NCBI GenBank assembly: GCA_034620365.1
Contig: JAQGEQ010000380.1
Span: 2,046,001 to 2,110,000 of the forward strand
From: Pegea sp. RAD2-039
Lineage: Eukaryota; Chordata; Thaliacea; Salpida; Salpidae
DNA length: 64,000 nt
Reading direction: 5' to 3'
Below the pieces are notes generated by a model. The model did not search any database. It was not told the DNA's origin and saw only the letters and a program-made list of their open reading frames with translations. Within the stretch, counting starts at the first letter, position 1. The number at the start of each line of letters is the position of its first letter. Positions 1 to 11,420 of the stretch are shown here, piece after piece. The position numbers were made by a program, and so were the translations under genes.

Positions 1-226
1 TCAAATTTCAATTTTTCTTTTTTCCCTTTTTTCCTTTTTTTAAAATCAAATTTTATAAAATATTGTAAACAGCTTGTTAGTTGCTTCTATAAATTGCTAT
101 AACTGTTTGTTAATTTTTTTTCATATTCTATTCAAAGTTTCCATTTGTATCGAACATTTGCAATTTTATTAATCAGAATTTTTTGTATTTTTCAGTTTTT
201 ACTTGTTTGAAAGTTCAAACCTGACA

Positions 227-3200
227 ATGATAAATAGGAAAATTATGGAGTTAAAGATTATGTTGATGTTTTTCTTCGTTTATATTTCTCAGTAAGTTTT
301 TAAATGAAATAAATTTGAAGATTGGAAACCAAATTTAATTTTTAGATGTGCATTCATTGTTGAGGTTCCAAGTGAAATTTATTTTGATACAAAACACACT
401 CTAATAATAACTAATCTGGTTGAAGACCCAAATGTTAAGCTTGTTAACATCAATTTAGAAGTGAAAGAGACCGGGTCCGACCAAAATCCATTCTTTACTA
501 AACAAGCAAGTTATTAAGTTGCCAAGACTTCAATTTATGAAGTTTTTTCTGATTCTAGAAGTTTTTTGAGGATTCAGAAACAAACAAAACTTCTGTAATT
601 GAAATGAAGTTAAAACCTGAGTTAGAAATGGTCACTCCGTCTTATAATTACTTGTGTCTTTTTGATATCATCCTAAAACTTCAATTTTCGAATGGGTCAA
701 TTGAAAGAATTCATGATAAATCCCGAAAACTCCTGAAAAAGAAAGGGTATATCTTTATCCAGACTGATAGGAGTGTTTACAGGCCAAATGATAAAGGTCG
801 ATTTGCTAAATATCTCCTTTAAACTTCAACCTACTTTTGCTTACAGTTCAGGTACGCTTTGTACCAGTAGACAGCAGTTTGCAATTATTCAGTGACTCAA
901 CAATGATGGATTTGGAGATCTCGGTTAGTTGAAAGAAAGTTTTTTATTTTTTTTATCTTTTGTTTGTCGCCAGGTTCAAGTGGACAATCATAAGTTACCA
1001 ACGTGGCAAAAAACGGTTCCAACAAACTCCACTTTTACTCATGAATTAAATCTTCCTACAAGTCCAGTAGTCGGTGAATGGAGTGTTTCTGCCTTTTTTA
1101 TCGGGTTGGTAATTGAGGGTTGGTAGTTGAGGGTTGGTAGTTGAGGGTTGGTAGTTGAAAGCTGGTAGTTGAGAGTGTTTAACTCAAACACTTTTTTATT
1201 ATTTTATTTCTTATCTGCAAATTACATTTTTCAAAACATGAAGAACTTTGCTGTCAATCTTATAATTGAATGAGTTTCCTGATGAAAATATTTTCTTTTC
1301 AGTAAACACATGAAATATAAAAAATTTCTTTCGACCTTTTACGTTGAAAACCAACCACTACCGTCCTTCAAAATTGATATAGTTCCGGTTGTCAGGGACT
1401 TTATATTGTTTGTTGGTGACAATCGTTCTCATGATGTCATTAAATTTGTCGTTAAGGCCACGTGAGCAGCTAATTTACATATTTTGCATATTTAGATTAT
1501 TATAGAAATTTATTAAAATAAAATAAAAACAATAAAAAAAAGAAATAAAAATTTACAAATACTGATGAATTTGTGACCAAGCAGTTATCATTATGGCCAA
1601 GAGGTTTCTGGAGACGTTTATGTCAGAGCCGCTGTCCAGGGACATTTGTATGACAGTGCAAGGAGTGTGGCAGAAAAAGGGCGTCTTGTGAAAGGTGAAG
1701 CAACATTTTCGATTCCAACCAATAAATTAGTAAGTTTTAAGAAAATTGAAAAAAAAAATTGAGTTGACTTTGATGTTGAAGGTCAGAAGACTCCGTTTAT
1801 TAAACTTGATGAAAGTTCAAATCGAAGCTTCTGTAGTTGATGAAAGTGGTGAGATTCAGACGATCGTTAAAAAACAATTCACAATTGTTTCAAAACCAAT
1901 TAGTCTTGAATTTGTTGAAAATTCTAAGATGTTTAGTCCTTGCCTTCCGTATTTCTTTAAAGTATTTAGTTTTATATTTGTATTTAAGTTCGAAACATTT
2001 AATTTCTTCTATTAAAGCTCAAATCAAATTTTCAAAATGGGTCATCAGCCGGTTTATTAAGTGTTCAAATCGAAGTTAGAAAAGTTGCAAATAATCAAAT
2101 AATCCATTCATCAACTGTTAAAGTATTTCTTGCTTCACACATTTCAAGTTAACCTTGTGTTTATGAATTTTAGGTAAATAAAAAAGGTTTTGCTGATGTT
2201 GTCATAACTGAAACTCCAAGTAGTCCAATCATTATCAATATTTTACACAACTACGTCGACAACAATGTTGTTTATCCTTGTTCAAAACAGACAACGATTT
2301 ATCCAAAGGTATTTTATTCCATTCTATCAAATGATTAATGATTTTTATTTACAGAATTCATCTATAAATGAGTTTCTACAAATCATTGCTTTCAATCAAA
2401 TTGATTTTATCAATGTAACGTTTCACATAACACCAAAAACAGACATTAGAACAGTTAGTAGAACATTTCTTTAATGAATTTCTTTATTGCTTACTCGTTG
2501 CAGATAAACTTTGCAGTTTTAAATGGAAGAAATTCTTTAGTATTTCAAGAGAGTGTTTCTGTTCCTTCAAACGCTAATAAAGTTTTTGTGAAGCTACAAC
2601 TGAAGCATATTATATCACCACTCAGAATATCAGCCTATTACTTAACTTCAGTTTCTGGTGAATTATTTGGACGATATTTTGATCAAATAAAATGCTCTGT
2701 ATAAAAAGCAAGTTTAGAATAAGTTTATTTGTTAGGTTCAAATCATCTTATTGGAGATACTTTTATGCTCCGACTTGAACCAATGTGTTTTGGTTTAGAA
2801 CCTGAATTAGAAATCAAAAGAGGAAATAAAAAGCGTCATCTGTTACCGGTCGGAAAACGAGTCAGTTGTCATCAAAACTTCTAAATATATCTCTTCTAAA
2901 TACATCAAAACCCATATCTTGAGCACCACTAGCATGGCCGTTCTTGGTCGAAAAAGACGTTGACATTAAGCTTTATGTAAAATGATATAGTTTGTCTTGT
3001 AGTGTTAAAAACTTTCGTTGGGGTCGCTTTTATTGGAATAAAAGAATTAATTAACTGTTTTGTAATTAGTTAGTTTTGATTATAAACTTATTAAAATCAA
3101 GTAAATAATATCTTAAAATAAAAAGTTTATGTTTGTCAGAACATTAATTCAAATTCAAAAAGTTTGCGTCACAAAGCAGAATATAAGACTAAATAAAAAT

Positions 3201-6200
3201 GTCAAACTGAAAATTATTGAAGTTGCTTCAATTTACAGGTGAATATCTCAACAATTACAGAATATCCAGCTTTTATTGCTGTCACAGCAACGGATGTAGC
3301 TTCCCTTCATTCTGAAAGTCTTAAATCTGTTCCAAATGATGATTTAAGTCGAGAAAACTTCTATGATGTCATCAGTCGTTTTGAAAATAAACCAAATAAT
3401 TTTATTTGGAATAATCAAACTAAATCCAGATTCGGTGAAGATAAATTTTCACTTTACATAGATTCGACTAAAAACTAAAAAAAATATTTAAATTTCTTAT
3501 TTAAAAATTTGCAATAATTTATCAAATTTTAAAAATTTTTTAAGAAAGTGATGAATTATTTCACTTTTGCTTTCATAAATTATTCAAATTTGATTTAAGA
3601 AATTTCAGAAAGAAGAACATCGGATCATCAAACAAATAATATCATTGGAAAAAGAAGCTCAAGACCTATTAAAGAAGATAAAGAACTGGGAAAAAAATGT
3701 AGTTTGAAAATTGAAGATTTTATCAGCTTTCAACTGTTTTGCATCAGATGACATTTGCTGCTTTATCGGCAAAACAGCTACTGATGAATCTTGCGAAGAA
3801 TTCAAGAAAAGAGTCACTACTGAGTTGAAGAATTGTCCGGAAGTAGCATACAATTGTTGTATGAATAACACAATCGAACAGGAAATAAGAATAGAACCAA
3901 AAACAACTATTCGTCTGATGAAGTAAGTTGAAATTAGAAAATATTTCATTTGAACAGTTTTTTTTTCGCTTGATTTAATTTGAATTGAAGCTTTTTGGCA
4001 TTTTGCTAGCAGATGATTTATGAGTTTAGGGAAAAAGACAAAAGATTTACTAAATTATTTTTCTTTTACTGATTGTTAATTTCAAATTAAAACTTTTTAT
4101 TTAAGTTAAAATATTTGTAGAAGCCTTACGATTGACTTTTTAAAAGTATTCAGGTAAATCGTTGAAGATAAAATAAGCTTAATAAAGAAATTAAAAGTTT
4201 TAGATGCAAAATAATTTGTTCAAGAAAAAAGATACAAAAACCTGAAACAATAAAATTAAAAAAAAAAAATATTTTCTTCGAATTTATAAAATCTAAATTC
4301 TAAATCTTTCAGTCGGATTTCAGAAGTCAATGAAAATCTACATCAACAGCCTCTGCCTTTCGAAAGCATTCATCTATTAACTCGATCTGATTTCCGCCAA
4401 ACGTGGTTCGACATCGATTTTATTGCGTCAGCAACATGATAATTACTTTAAGCTTGTTCTGATTTAAATGATTTTCTAGAAACTCCACAAAAACAGATAT
4501 TCCTAATCTTTCAAAAGTCCCTGATTCTATCACTTCTTGGTACTTCAACACTTTCAGCGTTTCAAAAGTAAAAACTAAAAATATTTGATGCAAAAACTGA
4601 AAAAAAAACAAATAAATAAAAGATATATGTTAATAAATTCAACTTTCTTAGTTTTCAAACCCAACAATTGTTTCTTTTAGAGTCAGGGTCTGTGTGTCAG
4701 TGAAAGCTCTCGACTAAAAGTGAAATATTCTCCAATTTTTATGAAAGTCTCAACTCCTATGTCTGTCGTAGTGGGACAACAGTTCTTTGTGGAAGTCACA
4801 ATCTTCAATTATCAGTCGAAACAACGAAAAGTTTGTAAAAGTCCTCTATTCCAAACGTCTTCTGATCTTCAAGTTAATAGATTCATGTATCTTTGCTTCA
4901 TGATGAAGCCTTTTGTTCTGAAGCAACTTTCACGAAAGTTGAAGATACTGTTACAGTGAAAGTGCCGGCAGAATCTGGTGATGAAGCAGGTGTCACTGTT
5001 ACGCGATTCCTCGTCATTCCACTTCGCGTTCAACAAATCGAAGTCAAAGTGAGTCACGTGCTGACGTCATACTACCCACATGACTTGGATCATACTTCGA
5101 TAAGATTTTTTTTATTTTTTGTGATTCTTCAAAATTTGTTTCTTTGAAGACATTTTTAAGTGAATTTTCAGCTAATATTGTTTCAAGATTATCAGATCAT
5201 GTGATCTTCTTCTTAGTCTTCAGCTTCAGATATTTTGACTTCAGGTGAAGATGGTGGTTACTAAAAAACATTCCATGGACCAACTTGTAGTAAAAAGGGT
5301 CAAAGTTGATTCGACTAGTAGCCAGCAGCAACATGTTGTTTGGAGGATGATCAAGATATCAGATGAAAAAAGAAAAGGAAGAAAAAGAAGAAAAAGATCC
5401 TCTGAGTCTAAACCAGATTTATTAAAACTTCCAAACGAAATTGTTCCTGGAAGTTTAAAGGTCAAAAATATTCTAAAAATAGATTCATGAATTCTGAATA
5501 TTTAATTAAGTTTTGATTGATTCAAATTTTTTATACTATATAAAAGACAAGATATTAGATCTAAAATTGTGTTAGAGGTCTCCAAATATACTGAAAAGAA
5601 CCCTAACCCCAAAACATTGATTTTATCATTAATCATACGCTACCCTTTTTGTCCTTGGAGCAACTATCTTTGTGTTAGTATTTGTTCGTGCAACCAAGGA
5701 CAGGGCAATGATCGGTGATGACTTGCACTGGGCCTCGGTCCACTCCACCTCTCACTATCGAGATTCACTAGAAGTTGACTCCAGTGATTGATACAATCCT
5801 TCTACTTCAGTACATCTACGGATGCAGCTATCAATCTAAATTCCCTTTAAATGTGAAACATATTTTAGAGCTAATATTTTATTGTTCAACTTCTTGTTGA
5901 TATCAAAGTAAAGATTAAAAAGAGAAAAAGATATTTAATAGAAATCTGAAAATCGCAACTTCTAGATTTCTAGAAGCTTTCATAATTTGAAGTCTGCAGT
6001 ATTACAAGAAGTTCAATCACCAGCTGATGAAAGATTTGGGATTTTTCAAGACGTCTTCAACTTACAAAACGCTGTGATAAGGTGAAGGATAAAACTATTG
6101 GTTCGTTTTTTTAAATTAAAAGTTTCAGAATGAATGAATTGAAATTGAAGAAGAACTTCACGAAAAAGAATCAAGATAAAATAATAAAAATTCTTGAAAC

Positions 6201-9200
6201 AAGCTGGTTAGGAGTACAAGGACACTCAAAACCGCTTGGAAGATCAAACATTGGTTTACATTTGTTTCCATCATCTTCTAAAGCTGACTCAAGACTTACT
6301 ATTGTTGTTCTTCAGTTGTTGTTTGAGGCAGCTCCTATATTACCTCTTGATTTAGTGAGAGATCGTAATATTCTTTGATCTCACTTTTTGATTTTTAATT
6401 TTGTAGAGCTTTGTCACATCCGCTTTGGAATTTGTTTGCAAAGATATAGCAGATTTCAAGAAGTAAGAATAATTTCAAATTACTAATTTGTTTATATAAA
6501 TTTGAATCTAAATATTTCTTTATTTGAAAAACTGTTACTCCTGAGTTTATATTTATATTTCGAGTAATAATTAAATTAATTTAATTCAATATTTGTAATT
6601 AAACTATTCGATTTTAAATCTAACTTTTTAAAAAATCCGTAAAAATTTATATTAATTCTGAAACTATAATTCTTATGATTTGTAAAAGCTTTTTTTTTAA
6701 TTTTGCAAGTATGAAAAATCGAGTGAAAATGTTCTAATATTATTATAAGTTTTTAATAAACTGATTAAAAAATTATTAAATTAAGATTAAAAAGAAAGAT
6801 TTAAAATTAAAGTTTATAATCTATCTTAAAAGATTTCTTTTCAGTGCTAAACTTCTTAAGAAAACAAAACTAATAATTTTTTGTCATTTAAAAGTTTTTG
6901 TTTTGAAGTTTGTACAGATCACAGCAGCCGGATAGAGAGGTGAAAAAATTTATAAAATTTTCTTGAAGGTTAAAATATCTTTATTAAATAGATCTTATTT
7001 TTGAGGATTCTAAAAGAGCTCTTATTGATTAACCAAACATGTCCCGATGCTTCTACCAAGTAAATTTGTTACTTTTAATTTTCTATTAATTACTTTTTGG
7101 CATTTCAGTTCCGAACAACATTTCAAAATTTGTGAGGAAGTTTCGGGCAAACTACAAAAACTATTTCTGGTTCAATTTAAACTTACAAATTATTGAAAAA
7201 TTTCTCAAATTTAGTTTTTTAGGAATTTTTTCCTCGTGCAAACATATCTGAAGATTTAATTTTACGTCATATTATAGAACGCATTCAAATACAAGAATAT
7301 GAAATCGGAAACTGTACTCAGGTTACTAAATGTTACTTAAGAGATAAAAATGTAACAAAATTGAAAGAAAACTTTTGAGTCACGACAGATTTTAAAACAT
7401 TTATTTCAGCTAAAAATCAAAAGTCTTAAAAGTGTCAAGAATCAACTGGGGAATAATCAGAATCTGGTTGAGTGTTTGTCCTTAAGATTGCTGAAAACAC
7501 TTTCAAAAAAAGGTTTTTTATAAAGTCTCAATGTAAAAATTAAAAAAAAATTTTGAAAATAAATTTACGTTCAACTTGAAATTGGTCTAAAATATTAATT
7601 AAATATTTTTATTATAACCTAATCCTGAATAAAAAATTCGAACATCTAATAAATTTCAATTATAGAATGGACTTCTAAACAGCACAGGACTGCTAAAAAT
7701 TTAGCAAATCTTCTACTTTGTATGAGGAATTCAAACGGTAAATGGGCTTCTTTCTACGATAGTTTGATTGCTATGAAAGCTCTTAGCAAGTTTTCTGAAA
7801 GACAATTTAGTGAAACAGAAGTACTTCAAACTCCTTCAAGACCTGTGAGTCAAATTTCGTAACTTTCTGTTTCTGTAATGACTTAGTTGCTGGATTATTG
7901 CTTCAAATGAAAAAATAGGATTTAGTTTTCATTATATTATTGAAGTAAGAAATAAGAAAAGAAAAACTTCAATAAGTTCGTTTCCTTGATGTTAAGTCTA
8001 CTCAGATTTCTTTAAGTTAGTTTAACAGTTAAAGAAAGCAGAAAGCTAATAATCTCGAAATTTGAGTTTTAAATCATTTTTTGATTACATATTTTGTCAA
8101 TAAACGTTTGCAATTTATTGCTCGCTCTAAAGTAATTTATTTCAGTTTTTAAAGTTATTAATGAAAGGTTCTAAAAAATTCTTCAAACAAGCTATTTTCA
8201 GTTTTAAAAGAATTAAATTTGTTATATATATTAGAAAGATAACTTAAAAACAATTTGAAAAAATACTTTAATAGAGATTTAAATTACATTTAATCAAATA
8301 TTTGAAACAATTTCTTAAATTATGAATTCAAACGAATTTCAACATTTAAATGACATTTAGAAAAATTCTTCATTTTTTAAAACTTTTCATTAATATTTGA
8401 AAATAATCAGTTTCAATTTCAGATCAAATATTCAAATTCTTCTTTGTTGCTGGATTTAAGTGATTTTGGAAGATTTACAAATGCTTCAACTTTTCAAAAA
8501 AATCTCGGAATAAATGCAAATAAAGAGAACGATTGGTTTTTAAAAGTCAGAAGATTTTAGTTCAAAAATCTGTTTAAACTTTTTATTTCTGTTTAGATTT
8601 CAGTTGAGTATCGAATATCTAAAAGTACAAAAGTAGAAACAACTTCAAATAAAAAAAAATTCATAAGAAGTAAAAGAAGTTTTTCAGAAGAGGGTTGCTC
8701 TCATCTGATTGACTTTGTGTCTTCGCATGTTCCTTATGGTAAGTGGATTTAAGATTAAAAGCAATTTTATCATTTTTATTTTAGATGAGACGAGACAACC
8801 TTACTACTGGGTGAATATCAGTAAACCTTTAAGTGTCAGCAATCAGACAGATGATTTGTTTGTTATTAACATCGGATTACAACCCAACCAATACGTGATA
8901 AGAAAATATTTGAATAAAGTGAGTTTGTTAATAACAGATTAAAAGTGAACAAAAACTAAAAAGTAAAACTTCTGGAAAGTCAGCTATGAAGTAATTTAAG
9001 AAAAAGTATAAAGTCGTTTTTGCAAATTTTTACAAAAACAATTTTTCATTGAAAATGATTTTACTGTAAATTAAAAGCTAAATTTAGTTTTAGTTTTAAA
9101 TAATTATTTTTTAGATTGGAAACAATTTGGTGAAAACGATTGAAAACTACATCATAACCAATAGTAGTTTAATAATCTTTTCAAAGATGAAAGAGTCAAT

Positions 9201-10110
9201 AAATTTTCAGGTTTTAGTGAATAACACCGAAGTATATGAACCATATACACCTGTTTCAATTTACCCTATATCTAAACCAGGTTTATTTGAAGGTGATCTT
9301 ATAAACTTTCATTCATTTTTCTTTATTTAGAATTAAAATGTTCGACATTTCGTTTGATCCACGGAGGATTTTCTAAAGTTACAAGATTTTGTTCCGAATC
9401 TGAAGAAGAAACTTGCTTTTGTAGCACTTCAAGAAGTTGTCCGACTATTAGGCACAACGGAATATTTAATAAAACAAATTTCAAAAATTTTTATTCCAAT
9501 TCAAGTTACTCATTTGGTAAATTTGTTAGTTTTAACTTAATAAATTAAATTAATGAAAAACTTTTATTATATTGTTAGCTGTTAAAAGTTCAATTTAATC
9601 ATTTAAAAATAACTTTTTTGATGTTTTATTTTTAGTTTATCTGATCAGAACTTTGAGTCTCCCAACTAATCAAAATGGTTTCCAAAGATATAAAATAAAA
9701 ATTGTGAAGGCTTTTAAACAGTATATTTCAAACTCAAAAATAAATCTTTGGGTTAATCCACGTTGCGGGCTAAAGTTAACCCCGAAAAGAAAATATTTGA
9801 TATTTGGAAACGCTTTAATCAACAAAAACAAGTAAATAAAACAATAAAAAGAATAATCTAATGGAACTTATATTATCAACAGAATTATTGCTGTAAAAAT
9901 ATTAAAAATTTTCTTAAAAGATAATTTGCTTTCAAACAAGTTCTAATATTTATTTTGTTTTTCAGTGAAATTCTTTTAAATAGGAACTCATATATTGTTC
10001 ATTATAAAAAGATAGAAGGTTGCCCTAAAAAATCATCTTGTAGAAATACATTGGGAGCGTTTAAAAATATTGCTGAGAACGAACATTTGAAGATGCCATC
10101 AGTAAATTAA
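227..10110 (+). CDS. Complement C3/C4/C5-like thioester-superfamily protein, many exons
   Basis: Secreted innate-immune protein of the alpha-2-macroglobulin/C3 superfamily. Exons I support: 227-291 (signal peptide), 346-509, 559-796, 847-923, 974-1103, 1303-1461, 1585-1729, 1782-1961, 2018-2122, 2174-2308, 2355-2453, 2504-2657, 2736-about 2850, about 3239-3475, 3717-3922, 4313-4426, 4480-4567, 4681-4830, 4881-5048, 5245-about 5470; then TED exons near 6129, 6412, 7110, 7240, 7410, 7670, and 8420-10110. Landmarks: FIQTDRSVYRPND (MG2); an anaphylatoxin-like exon with ICC, paired NCC and spaced cysteines (about 3760-3870), which separates C3/4/5 from alpha-2-macroglobulin; DFRQTWFD and GLCVSE (alpha-chain start); MG8; a C-terminal cysteine-rich C345C/NTR-like module (9636-10110). 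Basic sites KRRKRS (about 5390) and RSKRS (about 8675) could be cut by furin. I find no GCGEQ thioester, and the 5480-6125 stretch is unresolved. The family call is firm; C3 versus C4 versus C5 orthology is open. Confidence 0.85.
1104..1174. repeat. 14-bp minisatellite in C3-like intron
   Basis: About five tandem units of GGTTGGTAGTTGAG begin exactly at the 5' splice site of the intron after exon 974-1103. Each unit contains a GGTA core resembling a weak donor site. Confidence 0.8.
5636..5820. other. Unexplained GC-richer block where the thioester exon is expected
   Basis: This stretch is clearly richer in G and C than its flanks and lies between the CUB exon and the first recognisable TED exon of the C3-like gene. 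One frame holds MIGDDLHWAS, faintly like the GDxLG text that precedes a thioester, but it has no acceptable splice context and no GCGEQ. It could be a decayed repeat or a broken exon. I see no second copy in the window. Confidence 0.35.
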
Positions 10111-10349
10111 CTCTCATTCAATTTACAGATTTCACTTTTAAGTATTTTGTTCTCTCTTCCAAAATCGTTGATAGTTTTACATTAAAATCATTTACCAGAA
10201 ATTTGAAAGTTTAAATAAAAATTAAATCGTTAAATGGTTAAATGTCGGTTATAAGATTTCTAAAGTCGGAATTATATTTCATTTAAAACGAAATATCAAA
10301 ACTTTGTTACTAGTAAAAAATTTTTGTTTGTAAATAAACTAATAAAAAG

Positions 10350-10497
10350 TCAGTTTCGTCGACTAAGCACCTTGACTTGTGAAAACTCCTCGACCAATAA
10401 CACCAAATGACTTTTCTTACAAACAAATCTTATGCTTAGTGGTTAAAGGTACTGAGGACTCACCTACTTCTGGTACCTAGTGCTTTTGCAGAGCTAC
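10350..10497 (-). repeat. Single copy of a dispersed ~115-bp repeat
   Basis: On the minus strand this matches the repeat found three times in tandem at 23755-24115. Shared text includes GGTGAGTCCTCAG, CACTAAGCA(T)AAGATTTGTTTGTAA, and a TTGGTGTTATTGGT-like stretch. It lies in the intergenic space between the C3-like and CLIC genes, whose 3' ends converge here. Confidence 0.65.
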
Positions 10498-10840
10498 GTA
10501 ATTGAAAAAAAGGTTTTTTTAAATAGAAAAAAGTTTTGTAATTATTTATTTTAAAGTTTAAAGGGTTATTCACCCTAAGTTTGTTTCTAATTGACAAAAT
10601 AAAATTTTTGGAATGGGTAATATACGTTAAAAAAATTTCACTTTAACAAATTTTTTAACAAATTGAAACAGTTAAAGATATTTAATTTGTAAAAAAGTTA
10701 AATTAAATGTTATTTTAATTCAAATATTTTAAAACAACATTTATTTAGAAGAAAATTTATTCCAGCTATAAATTTGGTGCACTTAAAATTGCCTTCAACA
10801 AAAATTAAGGAAATAAAAATAATTAAGAGTGAAAATATTA

Positions 10841-10936
10841 GTCACGTGTCAACCAGATTAGTCACGTGTCAATCAGATTAGTCACGTGTCAACCAGATTA
10901 GTCACGTGTCAACCAGATTGGTCACGTGTCAATCAT
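10841..10936. repeat. Five 20-bp tandem repeats each holding CACGTG
   Basis: Units start at 10841, 10861, 10881, 10901 and 10921 with consensus GTCACGTGTCAACCAGATTA and one or two changes per unit. CACGTG is the palindromic E-box core bound by bHLH-ZIP factors. The 20-bp spacing is about two helical turns, so all cores lie on the same face of the DNA. The array sits about 730 bp beyond the C3-like stop codon and beyond the CLIC 3' end. A regulatory role is inference only. Confidence 0.8.
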
Positions 10937-11044
10937 ATAAATGTCAAGAAGCTGGTTATTGAACAATTTGGTGAAAACTTGATATCAATTAACACTTGAG
11001 ATGTAGAAACTTGTTTCAAGTAGATATATACAAGATGCCAAGAT

Positions 11045-11400
11045 TAAAAAGCAATTTAGATTCTCATGCATAAGAAGGTGAAGATCAGAAGATGAGGATC
11101 AGAAGAAGAAGACTAGAGAAGAAGATAAGGATCAGATGAAGGTTAGAAGATGGGGATCAGAAAATGAGGATCAGAAGCAGAAGATGAGGATCGACAGAAG
11201 AGGATCAAAAGACGAAGACTAGAGAAGAAGATAAGGATCAGATGAAGGTTAGAAGATGGGGATTAAAAGATGAATATCAGAAAATGAGGATCATGATGAC
11301 AGAGAGGATCCAAGAAGAAGATAAAGATCCGAAATTGAAAATCAGATGATGAAGATCAAAAAGTCAGAAAGATGTAGAAGTTGATAAAGTAGAAAATATA
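11045..11400. repeat. Purine-rich tract with a ~106-bp internal duplication
   Basis: The plus strand is dominated by GAAGAT, GAGGATCAGAAG and similar purine runs. A block of about 50 bp starting near 11108 recurs near 11214. It lies just downstream of the CLIC stop codon (CLIC is on the minus strand), so it would appear as a pyrimidine-rich 3' UTR or 3' flank. No coding signal. Confidence 0.6.
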
Positions 11401-11420
11401 AAGAAAGATGATTAAAATAA

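Noticed and set aside
5690..5790. MIGDDLHWAS frame as the missing TED/thioester exon
   Set aside because: The similarity to GDxLG is slight, no acceptor and donor fit, and the frame ends in stops without GCGEQ.
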